DNA of 50,207 nt from Desmonostoc vinosum HA7617-LM4 (GTDB lineage Bacteria; Cyanobacteriota; Cyanobacteriia; Cyanobacteriales; Nostocaceae), in NCBI GenBank assembly GCA_019359515.1, contig JAHHHC010000046.1:1-50207 (forward strand). Direction: 5' to 3'. This document shows positions 18,209-26,868 of the stretch, piece by piece (the stretch's first letter is position 1; every line of letters starts with the position of its first letter). The notes under the pieces were generated by a model. The model saw only the letters and a list, made by a program, of their open reading frames with translations. It was not told where the DNA came from and ran no database searches. A program made the position numbers and the translations under genes.

Positions 18209-19330
18209 CTAACCGCCAAAACCAGGAATTAAACGTTTTAAAGCGCGACCCACAACATCGCCATAACGCAGTTCTCCGCAGAGAATCTTACCCATGATTT
18301 GGGCACCAGAAGGACGTTTTACACCAGCTTTATAACCAATGCCGGGAAAACGATAAAATGCTCCCGCTAATTTTTGCGCCCAAGCCATATCAGCACCCCA
18401 TTGTTCATTAATGGCATCGCTGTATCTTTCTAAAGCGCTGATATCTCCAGCAAGAGCGTCATTAATTGCTCCTGCTGCGAGCAAACCGCTAAAAATCGAA
18501 GGACGAATCCCCTCACCTGTCATGGGATCAACTACACAAGCAGTTTCGCCAGCCAAAACTGCATTTTGAGTATGTAATTTTTGATTGCCATCCCATAGAC
18601 AAAGGGAATGATTATACTGGTTGCTAGTATTGAGATCTACATTAAAAGATTGGGCATACTCTTGCAAAACCTTTTTAAAGTCTTGAGGTTCGCCGCCAAT
18701 AAAAGTACCCACGCTAATCGAATAACCATCAGCTTTGGGGAAGTTCCACATGTAGCCGTTTTTTACTAAGCCGAACTCGAACTGAATTATAGATTGATTG
18801 TTGATATTTGCTGGGATTTGCGTCTCTAATGTTCCTGCTAAGCGGCGTTTGCGTTCTTTGAAACCCAACCATTTCGCCATTGGGCCTTTAGCGCCATCAG
18901 CAGCGATGAGGTAGCGGCCTGTAATTGGGCCATTAGCTGTGTTAACTTGCCAAGAGTTATTTTTAAATTCTATTCCTGTGACTTCTGTATTGTCTTTTAG
19001 TTCAGCCCCTTGTTTCTGTGCTTGCTGCACAAGAAAATGGTCGAAAACGTCCCGCCGCACCATCCAGACTGGTTCTTTAGTGGTAACTTTTGTTTCTACG
19101 GGATCGCTTAATTTCAAAGTAAAGCGTAGAGAGTCTGCTTTTAGGGAGATTGCTGGGCTAAAATCAAAGTCAAACCATTGAGCGATCGCTGGTGATACAC
19201 CGCCACCACAGGGTTTATATCTTGGGAGAGATTCTTTTTCCAAAATTAATACTGAGCGGCCCTGCTTGGCTAAATGGTATGCAGCTGTTCCACCCCCTGG
19301 CCCCGCGCCGACGATAATGCAGTCGTACAT
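18209..19330 (-). CDS. Geranylgeranyl reductase family flavoprotein
   Basis: A 373-residue FAD-dependent oxidoreductase. Seen: N-terminal Rossmann motif CIIVGAGPGGGTAAYHLA, the FAD acid LILEKE, the PCGGGVSPA block diagnostic of the GGR family, the YLIAADGAKG motif, and the second FAD motif VLAGETACVVDPMTGEGIRPS. Relatives reduce geranylgeranyl chains on chlorophyll (ChlP) or archaeal-type lipids. At 373 residues it is shorter than typical cyanobacterial ChlP (about 400-410), so it may be a paralogue with another isoprenoid substrate. It stands alone; the terpene cluster lies about 11 kb away and no link is implied. Family sure, substrate unknown. Confidence 0.88.
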   Translation of the reverse strand: MYDCIIVGAGPGGGTAAYHLAKQGRSVLILEKESLPRYKPCGGGVSPAIAQWFDFDFSPAISLKADSLRFTLKLSDPVETKVTTKEPVWMVRRDVFDHFLVQQAQKQGAELKDNTEVTGIEFKNNSWQVNTANGPITGRYLIAADGAKGPMAKWLGFKERKRRLAGTLETQIPANINNQSIIQFEFGLVKNGYMWNFPKADGYSISVGTFIGGEPQDFKKVLQEYAQSFNVDLNTSNQYNHSLCLWDGNQKLHTQNAVLAGETACVVDPMTGEGIRPSIFSGLLAAGAINDALAGDISALERYSDAINEQWGADMAWAQKLAGAFYRFPGIGYKAGVKRPSGAQIMGKILCGELRYGDVVGRALKRLIPGFGG

Positions 19331-19876
19331 ATGGCTGAATTTTTGCTCCTAAACAATTAGTTTTATGGTGTGTCTTTGTACTTTATGGAAATACACTTTG
19401 ACTAAAATTTCAACATTTTCAAATTTACTGCTGAAAGTTTCATAGCATTTAATTTTACATACAAATATTCATTACTTGCGGAAATTATTGATATGTATAA
19501 TCTCTGCTTTAATGAGTTGGGAATTTTATACTGACAGCGTGAAGATAACTTTTTACAATTTTATTTTGATTATCTATACTTAGATGACAGCTACTACAAT
19601 ACAATTCCTGAGTTTAAGCAATTACAAATTTTTCAGTAAATTTACATGTTTTTTATAAATTTTTAGTAAATGTAGGAGTCTGACTTGATTCATAAAATTA
19701 TTTTCGTGGTGCGCGTTCCTTGAAGCGTCTCGCACAGAAGCGTAACGTAAGCGCGATAGGTAGGGAGTGGGGAAGAGAAATAAATTCTCCTAATCACCGA
19801 TGATTCATGAATTTATCTGAAACCCAAGATTCGAGAAGGTGCTGTTCCCTGTTCCCTGTTCCCTAATCTTTAGTCA
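19331..19876. other. 546-bp gap with short repeats, no gene seen
   Basis: Mostly AT-rich upstream sequence of the reductase. From 19705 there is a GC-rich repeat fragment (GAAGCGTCTCGCACAGAAGCG...), and three tandem GTTCCCT heptads lie at 19844-19864, just beyond the glycosyltransferase stop. I see no ORF with family resemblance. Confidence 0.6.
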
Positions 19877-20821
19877 TCAGTCTTCAATTAACACCAATTT
19901 GCGAAGATCAGAATTTTGTTCTGGGGAGCGCCGCATGAAAACAGCATTTAACAAAAGCTTCCAAGCCAAGGGGGAAAGTATGGAAAAATCTATCATGGAA
20001 AACAGACTTTTGATGTTACGTTGCTTGAGTGCCACTAAAATCCAATGGAGTTTTAGGTAATTTTTTATATCTTGAAGTAGAGGGATATCTAAGCGGTGTT
20101 GTTCAGCTACCAAGGGATAAATTTTCTCTTTCATCAAGATATTTGTAGCTAGCCGCTGAGATAAAGAAAACTTTTGATTATAAGCACCAGGCCAAATAGT
20201 ACGATAAGCAAGACACTGATTGAGAAAAATGGCGTGACCAAATTGGGCAATGCGAATCCATGAGTCAATGTCATCACAGTTAGCATCAAGTGTAGAGTCC
20301 CAACCGCCAGTTTGTAAAAAAGCATCTCGACGACAAGCTACTTGCACAGGTGTCCCAAAAGGCAAAAGCTCTAAAAGCATTCCGAAATGAATATCAGCTT
20401 GGGGGATATAAAAAGCTAATCCAGGGCCAAGTCGGGGAGTCCGACTCAATTCAACTTCATTACCATCCACTTGAGCGGCAACACAGGAACAAATAGCTGC
20501 ATCTGGACACAGTGCGATCGCCTTGAGCATCTCGGTTAGACAATTAGGATGTAGGTAGTCATCATCGTCTAAAAACTTAATCCAATCACCGCTAGCTTTA
20601 GCAACTCCAGCATTCACCGTTGCTGCATGTCCTTGGTTAACTTCGTTACGATGATAAACAACGCTGTCCCCTAAGCTTTTGATATAGGTTTCGGTGTCAT
20701 CAGAAGAACAATCATCAGCGACAACAACCTCGCACTCAATTGTCTGATTGAGAGCAGAATTAATTGCTCGTTTGAGCAAATCTAAGCGATTATAGGTAGT
20801 GATGACGACGCTAAATTTCAT
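19877..20821 (-). CDS. Family 2 glycosyltransferase
   Basis: A 314-residue GT-A fold (GT2) enzyme that transfers a sugar from a nucleotide donor. Seen: the N-terminal VVITTYNRLDLLKRAINSAL strand-helix, the uridine-binding ADDCSSDDT (D at about 38), NQGHAATVNAGVAKASGDWI and the DDDDY metal-binding motif at about residues 93-97, and a later NCDDIDSWIRIA block typical of the acceptor site. No membrane segments are seen. There is no polysaccharide cluster around it, so the acceptor is unknown. It is divergent from rplS with a 154-bp gap. The stop lies close to a short heptad repeat. Confidence 0.9.
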   Translation of the reverse strand: MKFSVVITTYNRLDLLKRAINSALNQTIECEVVVADDCSSDDTETYIKSLGDSVVYHRNEVNQGHAATVNAGVAKASGDWIKFLDDDDYLHPNCLTEMLKAIALCPDAAICSCVAAQVDGNEVELSRTPRLGPGLAFYIPQADIHFGMLLELLPFGTPVQVACRRDAFLQTGGWDSTLDANCDDIDSWIRIAQFGHAIFLNQCLAYRTIWPGAYNQKFSLSQRLATNILMKEKIYPLVAEQHRLDIPLLQDIKNYLKLHWILVALKQRNIKSLFSMIDFSILSPLAWKLLLNAVFMRRSPEQNSDLRKLVLIED

Positions 20822-20975
20822 AAATTTAATACCTTAGCAGAGTCTTTTGTAACATTTTTCCCATTTACAGACATTTATATTCAGAAAAGTTATCCATCCT
20901 AAATAACTGGACTCTCAAGCAGTTAAGGATTTATGATGGATGATCGTGAGATTTTTCCACCAGACACCAAAAGAC

Positions 20976-21338
20976 ATGAACGCTCAAGAGATCATCCGCT
21001 CGATTGAAGCGGAACAACTAAAATCTAATTTGCCCCAAATTTACGTGGGCGACACAGTAAAAGTCGGGGTAAAAATTAAAGAAGGCGAAAAATTTCGCGT
21101 GCAGCCTTACGAAGGAGTGGTGATTGCCAAACGCAATGGTGGCATCAATGAAACCATTACAGTCCGTCGGGTATTTCAAGGCGTCGGCGTTGAGCGGGTA
21201 TTTCTGTTGCATTCTCCCCGGATTGACAGCATTAAAGTGATGCGGCGTGGTAAAGTCCGACGTGCTAAACTTTATTATCTGCGCGATCGCGTCGGTAAAG
21301 CAACCCGAATCAAGCAACGGTTTGACCGACCTTTGTAA
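20976..21338 (+). CDS. rplS: 50S ribosomal protein L19
   Basis: A 120-residue L19 located at the interface of the ribosomal subunits. Seen: [20 protein letters not shown], the [28 protein letters not shown] core and the basic tail [21 protein letters not shown]. The start is ATG 20976; an in-frame ATG at 20940 would add 12 residues ([12 protein letters not shown]) with no family match. It is the first gene of the block leading through tRNA-Trp to secE-nusG-rpl genes, the order usual in cyanobacteria. Confidence 0.96.
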   Translation: MNAQEIIRSIEAEQLKSNLPQIYVGDTVKVGVKIKEGEKFRVQPYEGVVIAKRNGGINETITVRRVFQGVGVERVFLLHSPRIDSIKVMRRGKVRRAKLYYLRDRVGKATRIKQRFDRPL

Positions 21339-21490
21339 TCCCCTACCCAAAAATGTCGCCCAAACCTCAAATACCAAGCGGCATCCGCCGCTAGCTTGTT
21401 TTGAGGACAAAAATAAAGTATGATAGAAGTCGCAATTGCGTTAAACTGAGAAATTAGTTCAGCGCAATGACTGAATCAAAAACAGCTTGT

Positions 21491-21563
21491 GCGCTCTTAG
21501 TTCAGTTGGTAGAACGCAGGTCTCCAAAACCTGATGTCGGGGGTTCAAGTCCTCCAGGGCGCG
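21491..21563 (+). tRNA. trnW: tRNA-Trp (CCA anticodon)
   Basis: A 73-nt cloverleaf. The acceptor is GCGCTCT/AGGGCGC with discriminator G, the D arm GTTC..GAAC, the anticodon stem CAGGT/ACCTG around loop CTCCAAA (anticodon CCA at 21524-21526), and the T arm GGGGGTTCAAGTCCTCC (nearly perfect stem). The 3' CCA is not encoded. Its place between rplS and secE is the conserved cyanobacterial location. Confidence 0.96.
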
Positions 21564-21759
21564 CTCAAGAGCAAAAGACACAGCCCGAAATAATTACGCA
21601 GCTGCTAACATAGCAGTTGATGCTAATAATTTCGGGTTAATCTATTGTGTTTGCAGCTTTTTTGCTTCCAACAAGTTGAGATGGATCTAAAGCTGTAAAC
21701 CCTTGTGAAAATTAGCAGAATATATACACATCTGTATAAGAAACGGGGGATAAACGGCA

Positions 21760-22050
21760 GTGTCCAAAAAAAATGAAGCAGAAATGCCAGAAAACACTGG
21801 TGGATTTAGCTTTAACAACTTTATCCAGGGAACCAAAGAAGAACTGGAAAAAGTAGTCTGGCCTAGTCGCAAGCAGTTAGTGAGCGAATCAGCAGCTGTG
21901 TTGTTAATGGTGACACTTTCTGCATCTTTGATATACTTGGTCGATGGATTGTTTCATTGGGCAGCAACAATCATATTCAAAAATCAGACCGTTGCTTCTT
22001 TAGATCTAGTTAATGGATTGTTTGCTTGGGCAGCAAAACAGGTATTCTGA
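21760..22050 (+). CDS. secE: Preprotein translocase subunit SecE, with duplicated C-terminus
   Basis: A 96-residue SecE, the small stabilising subunit of SecYEG in plasma and thylakoid membranes. Seen: an acidic N-terminus, the amphipathic helix with the signature KEELEKVVWPSRKQL and one membrane helix (AAVLLMVTLSASLIYLV). GTG 21760 is the start. Cyanobacterial SecE is normally about 70-80 residues. Here the last segment LVDGLFHWAATIIF (21937-21978) is followed by nine residues and then a second copy LVNGLFAWAAKQVF (22006-22047), consistent with an in-frame 69-bp tandem duplication (31 of 42 bases identical). The stop overlaps the nusG start (TGATG). Function is probably retained. Confidence 0.95.
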   Translation: MSKKNEAEMPENTGGFSFNNFIQGTKEELEKVVWPSRKQLVSESAAVLLMVTLSASLIYLVDGLFHWAATIIFKNQTVASLDLVNGLFAWAAKQVF

Positions 22051-22685
22051 TGACTTTTGCAACAGACGAACCACATGACTTAACAACGTTGCAGTCAGAG
22101 GAAACAGCAGAAACAGCGCTCAATGAAGCACGCTGGTATGCGGTGCAAGTAGCCTCTGGCTGTGAAAAGCGTGTCAAGACTAACTTAGAACAACGCATTC
22201 AAACTTTTGATGTGTCTGACAAAATCGTCCAGGTGGAAATTCCCCACACACCAGCGGTAAAAATCCGTAAAGATGGCAGTCGCCAGCATACAGAAGAAAA
22301 AGTTTTTCCTGGCTATGTGCTGGTACGAATGGTGATGGACGATGACACATGGCAGGTAGTGCGAAACACCTCTCATGTGATTAACTTCGTAGGCTCAGAA
22401 CAAAAACGTGGTAGTGGCAGAGGTCGCGGTCACGTTCATCCTATACCTCTGAGCCTTTCAGAAGTAGAGCGCATATTCAAACAAACCAGCGAACAGGAAC
22501 CAGTTGTCAAAATTGACATGGCGACTGGTGATAAGATCATCGTACTTTCTGGCCCGTTCAAGGACTTTGAAGGCGAGGTGATAGAAGTCTCTCCAGAGCG
22601 GAGTAAGCTCAAAGCTTTGCTCTCGATATTTGGAAGGGATACACCAGTAGAATTGGAATTTAATCAGGTAGAGAAACAGAGCTAA
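22050..22685 (+). CDS. nusG: Transcription termination/antitermination protein NusG
   Basis: A 211-residue NusG that binds RNA polymerase and links it to Rho or the ribosome. Seen: NGN domain (ARWYAVQVASGCEKRVKTNL, FPGYVLVRM, VRNTSHVINFVG) and C-terminal KOW domain (GDKIIVLSGPFKDFEGEVIEV). ATG 22050 shares its A with the secE stop codon, which suggests translational coupling; an upstream in-frame start at 22026 lies within secE and is not preferred. The 30-residue acidic N-terminal extension is usual in cyanobacteria. rplK follows after 6 bp. Confidence 0.96.
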   Translation: MTFATDEPHDLTTLQSEETAETALNEARWYAVQVASGCEKRVKTNLEQRIQTFDVSDKIVQVEIPHTPAVKIRKDGSRQHTEEKVFPGYVLVRMVMDDDTWQVVRNTSHVINFVGSEQKRGSGRGRGHVHPIPLSLSEVERIFKQTSEQEPVVKIDMATGDKIIVLSGPFKDFEGEVIEVSPERSKLKALLSIFGRDTPVELEFNQVEKQS

Positions 22686-22691
22686 ACACAA

Positions 22692-23117
22692 ATGGCGAAG
22701 AAAGTAGTAGCGGTCATTAAACTGGCCCTGAATGCTGGAAAAGCCAATCCAGCACCGCCAGTTGGCCCCGCATTGGGTCAACATGGCGTCAACATCATGA
22801 TGTTCTGCAAAGAGTACAACGCCAAAACAGCAGACCAAGCTGGGATGGTCATACCCGTAGAAATTTCGGTTTATGAAGACCGGAGTTTTACATTTGTACT
22901 CAAAACGCCACCAGCATCAGTGTTAATTCGCAAGGCAGCGAAAATCGAACGCGGCTCAAATGAACCCAACAAAAAGAAAGTAGGGAATATTACTAGAGCG
23001 CAATTGCAAGAAATCGCCCAAACTAAACTCCCCGACCTCAATGCCAACGACATCGAAGCAGCAATGAAGATTGTGGAAGGAACAGCCAAAAATATGGGTG
23101 TGACAGTAGCAGATTAG
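22692..23117 (+). CDS. rplK: 50S ribosomal protein L11
   Basis: A 141-residue L11, which binds the GTPase-associated region of 23S rRNA with the L10-L12 stalk. Seen: [19 protein letters not shown], the [14 protein letters not shown] hinge region and the RNA-binding C-terminal domain with [12 protein letters not shown] and [18 protein letters not shown]. Length is exactly that of the family. It lies 6 bp after nusG, in the same operon. Confidence 0.97.
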   Translation: MAKKVVAVIKLALNAGKANPAPPVGPALGQHGVNIMMFCKEYNAKTADQAGMVIPVEISVYEDRSFTFVLKTPPASVLIRKAAKIERGSNEPNKKKVGNITRAQLQEIAQTKLPDLNANDIEAAMKIVEGTAKNMGVTVAD

Positions 23118-23240
23118 TCAAGAGTCAGAGTCAAAATTACTCAGCATGAGCTTAAACGCCCCGCTACTGCGCTTCTGCGCTCATCACTAAAAACTATCGG
23201 GGGAGAGGCAATAGCTTCGGAATGACCCCAGGAGAGAAAA

Positions 23241-23957
23241 ATGACCAAAAAAGTATCACGTCGTTTGCAGGAACTGCAAACAAAAGTAGAAGATAAAGAC
23301 TATCCACCATTAGAGGCTTTAGCCCTTTTAAAAGAGACGGCGACAGCTAAATTTTCTGAAGCCGCTGAAGCACATATCCGGCTAGGAATTGACCCAAAAT
23401 ATACAGACCAACAGTTGCGAACAACGGTAGCATTACCTAAAGGTACAGGGCAAGCAGTCCGGGTAGCGGTGATTGCCAGAGGTGAAAAGGTGACAGAAGC
23501 ATCCAATGCTGGTGCTGACATAGTTGGTTCAGAAGAACTAATTGACCAAATTCAGAAAGGCATGATGGACTTTGACAAGCTGATTGCTACGCCAGATGTG
23601 ATGCCACAGGTAGCAAAGCTTGGTAAGTTGCTGGGGCCGCGGGGTTTGATGCCATCACCCAAGGGTGGAACCGTAACGTTTGACTTAGCTGGTGCGATCG
23701 CCGAATTTAAAGCTGGTAAATTAGAATTCCGTGCTGATCGAACTGGGATAGTCCATGTTATGTTTGGTAAGGCATCATTTTCGCCTGAAGATTTATTAGT
23801 CAACCTGAAGGCGTTGCAAGAGACGATTGACCGCAACCGTCCTTCAGGAGCTAAAGGTCGTTATTGGCGTACATTCTATGTGGCTGCCACTATGGGGCCA
23901 TCGATTAAAATCGATATCAGCGCTCTACGAGATTTAAAACTGACCGAAGCAGCTTAA
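23241..23957 (+). CDS. rplA: 50S ribosomal protein L1
   Basis: A 238-residue L1, the mobile stalk protein and, in many bacteria, a translational repressor of its own L11-L1 mRNA. Seen: [35 protein letters not shown], and the signature [21 protein letters not shown] 123-bp gap to rplK contains a GGGGGAGAGG-rich stretch and the ribosome site CAGGAG at 23229-23234. An L1-binding operator is expected near rplK but I could not identify one by eye. Confidence 0.97.
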   Translation: MTKKVSRRLQELQTKVEDKDYPPLEALALLKETATAKFSEAAEAHIRLGIDPKYTDQQLRTTVALPKGTGQAVRVAVIARGEKVTEASNAGADIVGSEELIDQIQKGMMDFDKLIATPDVMPQVAKLGKLLGPRGLMPSPKGGTVTFDLAGAIAEFKAGKLEFRADRTGIVHVMFGKASFSPEDLLVNLKALQETIDRNRPSGAKGRYWRTFYVAATMGPSIKIDISALRDLKLTEAA

Positions 23958-24031
23958 TGAGGATTAGGGACTGGGAAAGAGTTTTCCTTGTACCCAGTAC
24001 ACAATCCCCAGTCACCACTACCCAATTTAAT

Positions 24032-24113
24032 ATGCAAAGCCGGAGACAGCAGGTGCTAACAGCTTAATACCCTGCCGAGGTTGATGCTCTAATTACCTGA
24101 AGTACCATCTTTA
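24032..24113 (+). promoter_or_regulatory. Ribosomal protein L10 leader
   Basis: The 290-bp rplA-rplJ gap contains the conserved L10-leader core: GGAGACAGCAGGTGC, a short spacer, then TTAATACCCTGCCGAGG, which forms the CAGCAGG/CCTGC stem with the characteristic internal loop. In known cases L10(L12)4 binds here and represses rplJL expression. Outer boundaries are approximate. Confidence 0.8.
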
Positions 24114-24151
24114 AGGGTGTGATTATTAAGGCGTAAAGAGTATTAATGTTG

Positions 24152-24176
24152 AACCCCGGTTGAGATAGCCGGGGTT
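24152..24176 (+). terminator. Attenuator-type hairpin upstream of rplJ
   Basis: A perfect 8-bp stem AACCCCGG / CCGGGGTT (24152-24159, 24169-24176) followed by TATTGTTTG, located after the L10 leader core and 71 bp before rplJ. Its position fits an intrinsic terminator controlled by L10 binding upstream. The U-tract is imperfect. Confidence 0.55.
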
Positions 24177-24247
24177 TATTGTTTGTGGTTAGTTAGAAAC
24201 AACAGGGGTAGGGAAATCGATGATTTGGCTCAGGAGGTGAAACAAAC

Positions 24248-24796
24248 ATGGGTAGAACGCTAGAAAATAAACAAGAGATAGTAGCTGACCTCAAAGAAAC
24301 TTTGAGTCAGTCAACTCTGGCACTAGTGATTGAGTATCAAGGGCTAACAGTTGCGGAAATCACCGACTTACGGCGGCGGCTGCGTCCGACAGGAACTGTT
24401 TGTAAGGTAACTAAAAATACCCTGATGGGTATTGCCATTAAAGACCAAGAACAATGGCAACCAATGTCAGAATTGCTCAAAGGTTCTTCAGCCTTTTTGC
24501 TAGTTAAAGAAGATTTTTCATCTGCTATTAAGGCTTACCAAGACTTCCAGAAAGCTTCCAAGAAGACAGAACTTCGCGGTGGTGTCATGGAAGGTCGTCT
24601 GCTGAAAGAATCAGATGTCAAAGCACTCGGAGACTTACCTTCTAAGGAGCAACTCATGGCGCAAATTGCTGGAGCGCTCAATTCCTTGGCTAGCAAGATT
24701 GCTGTGGGTATCAATGAAGTTCCCAGTTCCTTGGCTCGCGCCTTACAAGCTGTGTCCGACGGAGAAAAAGGCAGTGGCGAAAGTGCTGCTGAATAA
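24248..24796 (+). CDS. rplJ: 50S ribosomal protein L10
   Basis: A 182-residue L10, which anchors L7/L12 dimers to the ribosomal stalk. Seen: N-terminal rRNA-binding domain (ALVIEYQGLTVAEITDLRRRLR, KVTKNTLMGIAI) and the C-terminal helix that carries L12 dimers (SKEQLMAQIAGALNSLASKIAVGINEVPSSLARALQAV). It has an exceptionally strong ribosome site, AGGAGGTGA at 24232-24240, 7 nt before ATG. It is preceded by the L10 leader and attenuator hairpin and followed by rplL. Confidence 0.97.
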   Translation: MGRTLENKQEIVADLKETLSQSTLALVIEYQGLTVAEITDLRRRLRPTGTVCKVTKNTLMGIAIKDQEQWQPMSELLKGSSAFLLVKEDFSSAIKAYQDFQKASKKTELRGGVMEGRLLKESDVKALGDLPSKEQLMAQIAGALNSLASKIAVGINEVPSSLARALQAVSDGEKGSGESAAE

Positions 24797-24986
24797 AATT
24801 CACGTCTTTTCAGTCAAGAGTCAAAAAGTCAATAGTTATAACAAAGTGCTGAGTGCTTCATGGCTTTGAGCAATTCACACAGCTATAAAGACAAATGACA
24901 AAGCGCAAAGTCTGAGCGGAGATTTCCTCCGAATAGAACTTTGTAAGAATGACAAATAACTAATCAAAATTACAGGAGTTATATCA

Positions 24987-25382
24987 ATGTCTGCTGCAAC
25001 CGATCAAATTTTAGAACAACTCAAGTCCCTAAGTTTGCTAGAAGCTTCTGAATTAGTCAAACAAATTGAAGAAGCCTTCGGTGTGAGTGCTGCTGCACCA
25101 GTTGGTGGCATGATGATGATGCCTTCTGGTGGTGGCGGTGCTGCTGTTGCTGAACCAGTAGAAGAAAAAACCGAGTTTGACGTAATTCTAGAATCAGTAC
25201 CAGCTGATAAGAAGATTGCCGTACTGAAGATTGTTCGGGAATTGACAGGTTTGGGTTTGAAAGAAGCAAAAGACTTAGTGGAAGCTGCACCTAAGCCTGT
25301 CAAGGAAGGTATTGCCAAGGATGCTGCTGAAGATGCTCAGAAGCGGATTGAAGAAGCTGGCGGTAAGGTGACTGTGAAGTAG
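24987..25382 (+). CDS. rplL: 50S ribosomal protein L7/L12
   Basis: A 131-residue stalk protein, present in several copies per ribosome. Seen: N-terminal dimerisation region ([29 protein letters not shown]), the Ala/Gly/Met-rich hinge, and the C-terminal factor-binding domain ([40 protein letters not shown]). It lies 190 bp after rplJ in the same unit. A strong terminator follows 117 bp after the stop. Confidence 0.97.
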   Translation: MSAATDQILEQLKSLSLLEASELVKQIEEAFGVSAAAPVGGMMMMPSGGGGAAVAEPVEEKTEFDVILESVPADKKIAVLKIVRELTGLGLKEAKDLVEAAPKPVKEGIAKDAAEDAQKRIEEAGGKVTVK

Positions 25383-25499
25383 TCATAAATATACAGTAGG
25401 GAACAGAGAACAGGTTAAAAGTCTTTTTTATATGACTTTGTTCTGAAAATTGGTATCTCTGTTACCTGTAATCTGCTATCTTATTCAGTTTTTAAATTA

Positions 25500-25527
25500 A
25501 GGAGCTTGAGTTAGGCTCCTTTTTTTA
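25500..25527 (+). terminator. Terminator of the rpl operon
   Basis: The stem AGGAGC/GCTCCT with loop TTGAGTTAG is followed by seven or more T. This strong intrinsic terminator ends the secE-nusG-rplKAJL block. The rest of the 308-bp gap to the next gene holds nothing recognisable. Confidence 0.85.
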
Positions 25528-25690
25528 TGTTCGCCACATTATCACCTGAATGATTGAGCCATTATCCCCAGCACTACCAAGTAGTATTGGTGTTTCTGTT
25601 GTGATGGTGCGTGGTACTACTTGGTTAATTAATTTTGTTTTCTACCGAATAGGAGTACGAGGATATACCAAAAAAGATATCTCAAACCTC

Positions 25691-26545
25691 TTAAAATAAT
25701 CGCACAGGCTTGTTTTGTAATTGCGAAGTAATTAATTTCACTCGCTCTGTCACAGAAATCATATATTGATAGTTTGGTACTTGCCCATTGGGTACATATG
25801 CGATTTCTTCGGCCAAAACTGAAGGAAATTGACTCATCACTTGGCGAATATATTCTTGGCGGTTGCGTTCAACACTAGGCCCAATTAAAACTGCGCCAGG
25901 TGGAACATAATGAGGGTCAGTGTAAAGTATGCGAAATTCACTCTGGGAAATCTCTCGACTGTGGAGATTATATTCCGCAATTGAAACTGCACCCACATTA
26001 GCTTTTCCTGATGCTACCCATTCTAAAACTGTTTTAGGTGTGGGTGCAAATAGTATTTCTGCTAATGTTAAACCATAAAGATTAAACAGAGGTAAATAAT
26101 ATCCCGTTGCGGAACCTGGTTGACCTAAAGCAACTGTTTGCCCTTGTAATTGTTTTAATTCTTGTATGAGATTATCTTTGCGAACAACCAAAATTGAGCG
26201 TAAATTACTAACACCTACTAAAGGAAAAAGCGGGGTATATTGGTAGCGTGCGATCGCAATAGCTGCTAAACCTGGGGGTGCGAATACCAAAGACCAAGCA
26301 CGAGCCTCAAGACGTTCGATAGCTCTATTTTCATTGAAAGCAGGCTCTAGCTGAACATATGCTTTTATTTTTTCACCCAAGTAACTATTGAATTTAGCAA
26401 ACTGATTAATAATTTGGTCACTTCCACCATAGTTTATGGCCCCAATGGTTATAGTACCCTCAAACTTTGGTGGTGATTGACATCCGACAACTGTTAAATA
26501 TATCAGTTGTGAAAGAAATAAACGACGTGAAAATCGCAAAGACAT
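25691..26545 (-). CDS. PhnD-like periplasmic binding lipoprotein, orphan
   Basis: A 284-residue substrate-binding protein of the phosphate/phosphonate (PhnD, family 12) type. Seen: a short basic N-terminus, hydrophobic signal and lipobox ending in TVVGCQSPP (lipidated Cys at about 22), then ITIGAINYGGSDQIINQFAKFNSYLGEKI, LVFAPPGLAAIA and the GQPGSATGYYLPLFNLYG ligand loop. It has no permease or ATPase gene beside it. Such orphans sometimes act as sensor partners or serve remote transporters. The hexose/phosphonate ligand cannot be told from sequence. Convergent with rplL. Confidence 0.82.
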   Translation of the reverse strand: MSLRFSRRLFLSQLIYLTVVGCQSPPKFEGTITIGAINYGGSDQIINQFAKFNSYLGEKIKAYVQLEPAFNENRAIERLEARAWSLVFAPPGLAAIAIARYQYTPLFPLVGVSNLRSILVVRKDNLIQELKQLQGQTVALGQPGSATGYYLPLFNLYGLTLAEILFAPTPKTVLEWVASGKANVGAVSIAEYNLHSREISQSEFRILYTDPHYVPPGAVLIGPSVERNRQEYIRQVMSQFPSVLAEEIAYVPNGQVPNYQYMISVTERVKLITSQLQNKPVRLF

Positions 26546-26868
26546 ATTAATTATGGTAATGTTATTGATTTAGCTATTGAAATTAAGCAAACGTTAATCT
26601 GCATATCAATTCAACTACTGCAATATAGGACTCATATTTGATTTGGTGAAAAAACTCCATATACCTTGAAACTCTCTCCTATCCTACTCCCTACTCCCCA
26701 CTCCCTACTCCCTACCTACGTAAATAATTTCATTAATTAAGTCAGATTCCTATATTTGGTCATATTGCATCATAAAATTAATATTTATTTAAATATCGAG
26801 TAGCTGTTTTTAAACTGCTATAAATTATTCAGATACTAGCTTTATTTGCAAAGTTGCATTATATCAAT
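26546..26868. other. Divergent gap with heptad repeats, no gene seen
   Basis: A 323-bp AT-rich region between the divergent PhnD-like and DUF3365 genes. Degenerate 7-bp units (CCTACTC, CCCACTC) lie at about 26677-26717 and are the only structure seen; promoters for both genes probably lie on either side. Confidence 0.6.

Noticed and set aside
24615-24869. 84-codon frame overlapping rplJ
   Set aside because: A shadow of the rplJ coding sequence in another frame.
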